In this document: piece by piece, positions 15,911 to 19,820 of the stretch
Position numbering within the stretch: the first letter of the stretch is position 1
How the letters are laid out: every line of letters begins with the position of its first letter
Assembly (NCBI GenBank): GCA_023230175.1
Contig: JALNXV010000019.1
Location: forward strand, 1-19,820
DNA length: 19,820 nt
Source of the DNA: Candidatus Cloacimonadota bacterium
GTDB lineage: Bacteria > Cloacimonadota > Cloacimonadia > Cloacimonadales > WRIO01
Direction of reading: 5' to 3'
Program-made: the position numbers and the translations under genes
The notes under the pieces: generated by a model
The model's input: only the letters and a program-made list of their open reading frames with translations
The model's database searches: none
Told to the model about the DNA's origin: nothing

Positions 15911-17013
15911 TAAATCCTCCCACTCATATCTGAAATCAATTCATCAGCAATAATCTTTGCAGCTTTTAAATGTATTACATCTTCAACCTTCTTATTTGGA
16001 TACATACCCTTACACTTACCTAAAAATTGATCAAATCTATCCTGAAAACTTTGCTTATCTTTTTGTTCAAAAAGAACACCTAAATTTCTTTTTTCCATCG
16101 AAAGTGCATTATAATATTGTTCATTAACTGCAGCTGAAGGCAAAGGAATAACAAAAGCAGGTAATCTATAAATTTCAACCTCAGCTAAACTTAATGCTCC
16201 TCCTCGACTTATAACAAAGTCACTATTATGATAAAATTTATTCAGCTCAGAACTAAAATCAAATGCAAAAACTCCCCTATTAACACCTAACTTAATCAAT
16301 TCTTGTTTAACCATTGACAAATGATTTTTACCGGTTTGCCAAATAATATCTATATTTTTATTTATAAAATAATCCATATTTTCCAAAATTAAGTTATTAA
16401 TAAATAACGAACCCTGAGAACCACCCAATACCAATAATTTCTTATTTTGATAACTCAAATTATATTTTTCATAATCAAATGATTCTTCTAAAGAATGGCT
16501 TATATTCACAGGATTTCCCGAATAAATACATTTTGTTTTTTTAAAAAATTTAAAACTCTCCTTATAGGCTAAAAAAACCTTCTTTGCAAAAAATCCTGTT
16601 ATTTTATTTGTTATACCCGGATTACAATTTTGTTCTTGTAAATAAACCGAAACATTCGATAAATATGAAGCTATTGCAGGTGCTCCACTAACAAAACCAC
16701 CAAAACCGATAAAAGCATCAGGTTTTATAATTTTTATATAATTAATACAGCTTAATATCGAACTTAGTAATTTGAAAGGAAAAAGAAAATGCTTAATTGT
16801 ATAACTTCTATATAACTTCTGTACATTTATTCCGTAAAACTCTTTTATTCCCTTAACCTTACAAATTAAATCGGCCTCCATACTATTTTTATTACCAATA
16901 TAATATACATCAATATCTCTTTTAATCAACTCGTTACATACCGACACAGCCGGTATAATATGTCCGCCTGTTCCTCCTGCTGAAACAAGAACCTTTATCT
17001 TTTTAACTCTCAT
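15910..17013 (-). CDS. murG: UDP-GlcNAc:lipid I transferase MurG
   Basis: MurG is a GT-B glycosyltransferase on the inner face of the membrane that converts lipid I to lipid II. The 367 residues show GGTGGH at 13-18 and FGGFVSGAP at about 104-112. QEQNCNPGITNK lies at about 126-137, GGSQGS at about 197-202, and SRGGALSLAE at 269-278 with the UDP-GlcNAc-binding Glu. Near 126 it has Gln where proteobacterial MurG has His (HEQN); QEQN followed by GITNK recalls MurG of Bacteroidota and relatives. ATG overlaps the ftsW stop by one base (TAATG) with GGAAGAG upstream. Confidence 0.97.
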   Translation of the reverse strand: MRVKKIKVLVSAGGTGGHIIPAVSVCNELIKRDIDVYYIGNKNSMEADLICKVKGIKEFYGINVQKLYRSYTIKHFLFPFKLLSSILSCINYIKIIKPDAFIGFGGFVSGAPAIASYLSNVSVYLQEQNCNPGITNKITGFFAKKVFLAYKESFKFFKKTKCIYSGNPVNISHSLEESFDYEKYNLSYQNKKLLVLGGSQGSLFINNLILENMDYFINKNIDIIWQTGKNHLSMVKQELIKLGVNRGVFAFDFSSELNKFYHNSDFVISRGGALSLAEVEIYRLPAFVIPLPSAAVNEQYYNALSMEKRNLGVLFEQKDKQSFQDRFDQFLGKCKGMYPNKKVEDVIHLKAAKIIADELISDMSGRI

Positions 17014-18164
17014 TATACACTCTTCCGTTTAGAACTAACATTTAATATTATTCCAACCATAACTAAACTTGTCAAAAGATATGAACCCCCATAACTTATA
17101 AAAGGTAAAGGTAATCCTGTTGAAGGTAATGCAGATATTGAAACGCCAACATTTACTAAAACAGTAATAAAAAGATTTGCACCAAATCCAAAAATAAGTA
17201 ATTTCTTAAAAAAAGAGTCTGCATAACTTGAAATTAAAAATACTCTAAATATAAAAATACAATACAAAAATACTGTAATCAAGCTTCCAATAAAACCAAA
17301 TTGTTCTGCAATCAAAGCAAACACATAATCTGAGTTAATATCAGGCAAATATTTATGTTTAGCTCTTCCTCTCGTTATACCTGTACCTGTCAACCCACCT
17401 CTCGAAATTGCTGTCAAACTTTCCCGAACTTGATAATCATCGGCTTCAATCTCTGTCCTCTGATAACCTAATGCTTTTAAAAATAAAGAATATTTTGAAT
17501 ATATCTCAATCCTCTTTAACCTATAAGCCGCACCATCTGAAATATAAAAATATAAAAAACCACCTAGAAGCAGTATTAATATGATAAACAATGAAAACTT
17601 AAATTCTGCTACAAATAACATAGTAAATAAGGTTAATCCTAATACTATTAAAGTACTTAAATGCCTACCTAAAGCTATCAACAGAAATACTATTGCTGAC
17701 ACTAAAATCAAGAACCAAAAATTTTTAATAAATCCGGCTATTCCGGTGTCCTTTATCACATCTCTTTTCTTTTCTAAAAACTTTGCAAAGAAAATAATCA
17801 ATGCAGGATGTGCTAAAGTACTTGGCTGTATAGTAAAACCAAATATCCTTATCCATCTCGTTCCGCCCTGGATTGATATACCCTTTACTAATACCATAAC
17901 CAATAAAGCTATTAATATAATAATAAACACAAATGAAAACTTATACAATAAATCAATCACTTTACTATATCTAAAAAAAAATATAAAAAACGGCAATGAA
18001 ATAAATACCCATTTTAATTGATTAATAAAAAAATTCATTTGCCTATTGTCGCCTAATGATGAACCAATGTTTAATTGCAAAAACAATCCAAACAATGTTA
18101 ATATAGCTACTATAAACAAAATTACTTGATCATATTCAACAAGAAAAGTCTTCATCTTTCTCAT
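17013..18164 (-). CDS. ftsW: SEDS-family septal peptidoglycan polymerase FtsW
   Basis: FtsW is a multi-pass inner-membrane glycan polymerase that works with a class B PBP at the septum. The 383 residues contain about ten hydrophobic segments. GTRWIRIFGFTIQPS lies at about 101-115, and the long extracellular loop has REL-type SLTAISRGGLTGTG. YLPDINSDYVFA at 272-283 holds the probable catalytic Asp279, and GLPLPFISYGGS sits at about 350-361. Two usual motifs are altered: PSE-L-K reads PSTLAH (T116, H119), and the QPDLGT region reads GRHLST (about 166-171). LST-type forms occur in FtsW of Bacteroidota relatives. RodA is the alternative, but position between murD and murG argues for FtsW. It overlaps murD by four bases (ATGA); ATG at 18162-18164 has only a weak ribosome site. 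Confidence 0.94.
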   Translation of the reverse strand: MRKMKTFLVEYDQVILFIVAILTLFGLFLQLNIGSSLGDNRQMNFFINQLKWVFISLPFFIFFFRYSKVIDLLYKFSFVFIIILIALLVMVLVKGISIQGGTRWIRIFGFTIQPSTLAHPALIIFFAKFLEKKRDVIKDTGIAGFIKNFWFLILVSAIVFLLIALGRHLSTLIVLGLTLFTMLFVAEFKFSLFIILILLLGGFLYFYISDGAAYRLKRIEIYSKYSLFLKALGYQRTEIEADDYQVRESLTAISRGGLTGTGITRGRAKHKYLPDINSDYVFALIAEQFGFIGSLITVFLYCIFIFRVFLISSYADSFFKKLLIFGFGANLFITVLVNVGVSISALPSTGLPLPFISYGGSYLLTSLVMVGIILNVSSKRKSV

Positions 18165-19633
18165 TTTATCAATTGCTCATTCTTAATCTTAATTACAATA
18201 TTTTTAAATTGATTGCCTCTATCTTCAAAATTATCAAACCAATCAAAGCTTGCACAAGCCGGAGATAAAAGAATTACATCATCAGAAACAGCATTATTAA
18301 AAGCAGTTCTAATTGCCTCCTCAAATTTAAGTTTCCCGGCATCTTTGTTATTAGCTGAAAAGATCTCAATATCATTAAATCTTATAAAGGTTTGATTCAT
18401 TTTAGGTATAGTTTCACCAATTAAATATATTTTTTTTACATATTTTTCTATATACGGCAATAAAGTAGAATAATCCTCACCTTTGTCTGAACCTCCAATC
18501 AATAAATGCACTTGTTTTTTATCCGGATTAAAACTATTTAAAGCATATCTGACTGAATCAGTATTTGTTGCCTTTGAATCATTGATAAATCTAATATTAT
18601 TATCTTCTCGTTTATTTAATACATCAACAATTTCAAGTCTATGTTCTAAGGGTTTAAATGTTTTTAAGCTATCTATTAATTCTTTTTCGTTTTTTATAAA
18701 TGGTTCAACTGCTAAAATAGCTGCAAGCATATTTAACTTATTATGTTCACCTAATAACGGAAAACTCTTAGTATTAATCTTTAACTTATTACTATTATAA
18801 TTACTTAATACAAGATAATCTCCTTCTATAAAACTATCTGAAGACTTAGTAGAGAAATATTTAATTTTTTGATCACTTATATATAGGTTTTCTTTAACAG
18901 TTTTTAGCATTTTAAGCACCATTCTATCTTCAGCATTTAGCACAACAAAAGATTCATTATCAATATCTGAAATGTTTTTCATTATATTAAATTTTGACAA
19001 AGCATAATCCTCAAATGTATTATATCTATTTAAATGATCAGGAGTAATATTCAATAAAACTGCTACATCAGGTTTAAAACTATCAATTAAATCAAGTTGA
19101 AAGCTACTTAATTCTAAAACAATAAAATCGTGGCGATTTTCAATATCAAAACCTGAATAAGCATATCCAATATTACCGGCCAATACTGAATCATATCCAT
19201 TATCAAGTAAAATATGATTTATCAAACTTACAGTTGTACTTTTTCCATTAGAACCTGTGACTGCAATAATTTTTGTTTTTTTATTTGTTAATCGATATGC
19301 AAATTCAATCTCGCTCCATATAGCTAAGCCTTTTTCTTTAGCTTTTACAATTACAGGTGCTGTCAAAGGTACTCCGGGACTTACAATAAGTAAATCCATT
19401 GCTAATAACTTATCTGAATTTTGACCATACTCAACTTCAAACTCTTCATTAAACTTATTAAAAGAATATTTCTCATTAAAACATATATAGTTATTCTTTA
19501 TCTTCTCTGCAACATTAGAATCACTTAAAAAAACATTTGCTTTTAAATTTTTCAACTTTTTAGCTACAGCTATCCCACTACGAGCTATACCAATAATCCC
19601 TACATTTAAATTACAAAAATCAAATTTATCCAT
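18161..19633 (-). CDS. murD: UDP-N-acetylmuramoyl-L-alanine-D-glutamate ligase MurD
   Basis: MurD is a cytoplasmic ATP-dependent ligase that adds D-glutamate to UDP-MurNAc-L-Ala. From the start chosen here it has 490 residues, somewhat longer than the usual 440-450. The extra length lies partly in a poorly conserved insertion at about 41-75. Motifs: nucleotide-binding GIIGIARSG at 12-20, SPGVP at about 85-89, ATP loop GSNGKST at 127-133, LELSSFQLD, NITPDHLNRY, FINDSKATN with the carbamylated-Lys-type region nearby, and LLSPACASFDWFDNFEDRG near the C-terminus. The start is ATG at 19631-19633 with GAGATA upstream. An upstream extension to 19693 is open, but it overlaps mraY and encodes no family sequence. 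It sits two bases after the mraY stop. Confidence 0.97.
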   Translation of the reverse strand: MDKFDFCNLNVGIIGIARSGIAVAKKLKNLKANVFLSDSNVAEKIKNNYICFNEKYSFNKFNEEFEVEYGQNSDKLLAMDLLIVSPGVPLTAPVIVKAKEKGLAIWSEIEFAYRLTNKKTKIIAVTGSNGKSTTVSLINHILLDNGYDSVLAGNIGYAYSGFDIENRHDFIVLELSSFQLDLIDSFKPDVAVLLNITPDHLNRYNTFEDYALSKFNIMKNISDIDNESFVVLNAEDRMVLKMLKTVKENLYISDQKIKYFSTKSSDSFIEGDYLVLSNYNSNKLKINTKSFPLLGEHNKLNMLAAILAVEPFIKNEKELIDSLKTFKPLEHRLEIVDVLNKREDNNIRFINDSKATNTDSVRYALNSFNPDKKQVHLLIGGSDKGEDYSTLLPYIEKYVKKIYLIGETIPKMNQTFIRFNDIEIFSANNKDAGKLKFEEAIRTAFNNAVSDDVILLSPACASFDWFDNFEDRGNQFKNIVIKIKNEQLIK

Positions 19634-19635
19634 AA

Positions 19636-19820
19636 TTATCTCAATTTCAAGGTTGCTAAACCTACAGCAACTAACAATATTCCAATAATCCAAAATCTAA
19701 CAACTATTTTCTCTTCTGACATACCTTTCATCTCAAAATGATGATGAAGAGGAGCCCGTTTAAAAAGCCTTTTACCTTTACCATATTTAATTCTAGTGAG
19801 TTTAAAAAAATATCTCTGTA
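19636..19820 (-). CDS. mraY: Phospho-MurNAc-pentapeptide translocase MraY, C-terminal part (5' end outside window)
   Basis: MraY is an inner-membrane enzyme that moves phospho-MurNAc-pentapeptide onto undecaprenyl phosphate to give lipid I. The 61 in-frame codons end at TAA (19636-19638) and read [10 protein letters not shown], a basic stretch, then [12 protein letters not shown] and the last membrane helix [26 protein letters not shown] is the invariant MraY motif on the cytoplasmic face. The stop is two bases before the murD start, continuing the tight dcw order. Confidence 0.95.
   Translation of the reverse strand, partial: QRYFFKLTRIKYGKGKRLFKRAPLHHHFEMKGMSEEKIVVRFWIIGILLVAVGLATLKLR

Noticed and set aside
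17581..18021. A 146-codon plus-strand frame inside ftsW
   Set aside because: It is rich in Asn, Lys and Ile as expected from the reverse of a membrane-protein gene, and the opposite strand is clearly FtsW.
19634..19693. A 20-residue N-terminal extension of MurD
   Set aside because: It overlaps the real end of mraY in another frame, has no MurD-family sequence, and the ATG at 19633 has a ribosome site and gives the expected N-terminus.

Overview
The window comes from a very AT-rich bacterial chromosome. It most likely belongs to the Fibrobacterota-Chlorobiota-Bacteroidota (FCB) superphylum, possibly a Cloacimonadota-like lineage. Three things point there: a large C25 (gingipain/PorU-type) peptidase ending in a type IX secretion-like C-terminal domain, a MurG with QEQN where proteobacteria have HEQN, and an FtsW with an LST motif where many phyla have PDLGT. 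Strong GGAGG ribosome binding sites argue against a typical Bacteroidota genome. This placement is inference; no rRNA or other marker is present.

Layout. (1) At 1-217 on the plus strand is the 3' end of hisS, with an apparent frameshift in an A-run at its left edge. (2) At 221-4839 on the minus strand is a two-gene signalling unit. A membrane hybrid histidine kinase comes first, preceded by a good sigma70-type promoter overlapped by an inverted repeat. A second membrane protein follows with two PAS domains and a receiver, but no kinase core. (3) At 4991-8893 is the C25 peptidase and at 8999-9793 a nitrilase-superfamily hydrolase with its own promoter, both on the minus strand. Each has an earlier in-frame TTG that is only part of its Shine-Dalgarno sequence. 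(4) At 9794-10278 is a gene-free stretch holding a modular palindromic repeat, a 5'-truncated group II intron tail and the dcw terminator. (5) At 10279-19820 on the minus strand is the division and cell wall (dcw) cluster in transcription order mraY-murD-ftsW-murG-murC-murB-ftsQ-ftsA-ftsZ, ending in a strong terminator.

How the genes work together. MraY, MurG, MurB, MurC and MurD make the lipid-linked peptidoglycan precursor. FtsW polymerises it at the septum. FtsQ, FtsA and FtsZ build and anchor the divisome. From mraY to ftsQ the genes overlap or sit within about 10 bp, so they are translationally coupled. A gap of about 90 bp before ftsA could hold a promoter for ftsA-ftsZ. The kinase and the PAS-receiver protein are probably phosphorelay partners.

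I found no clear undescribed system. The best second-look items are the kinase-less PAS-receiver partner, the modular palindrome, the intron remnant, the hisS frameshift and the kinase promoter/operator.
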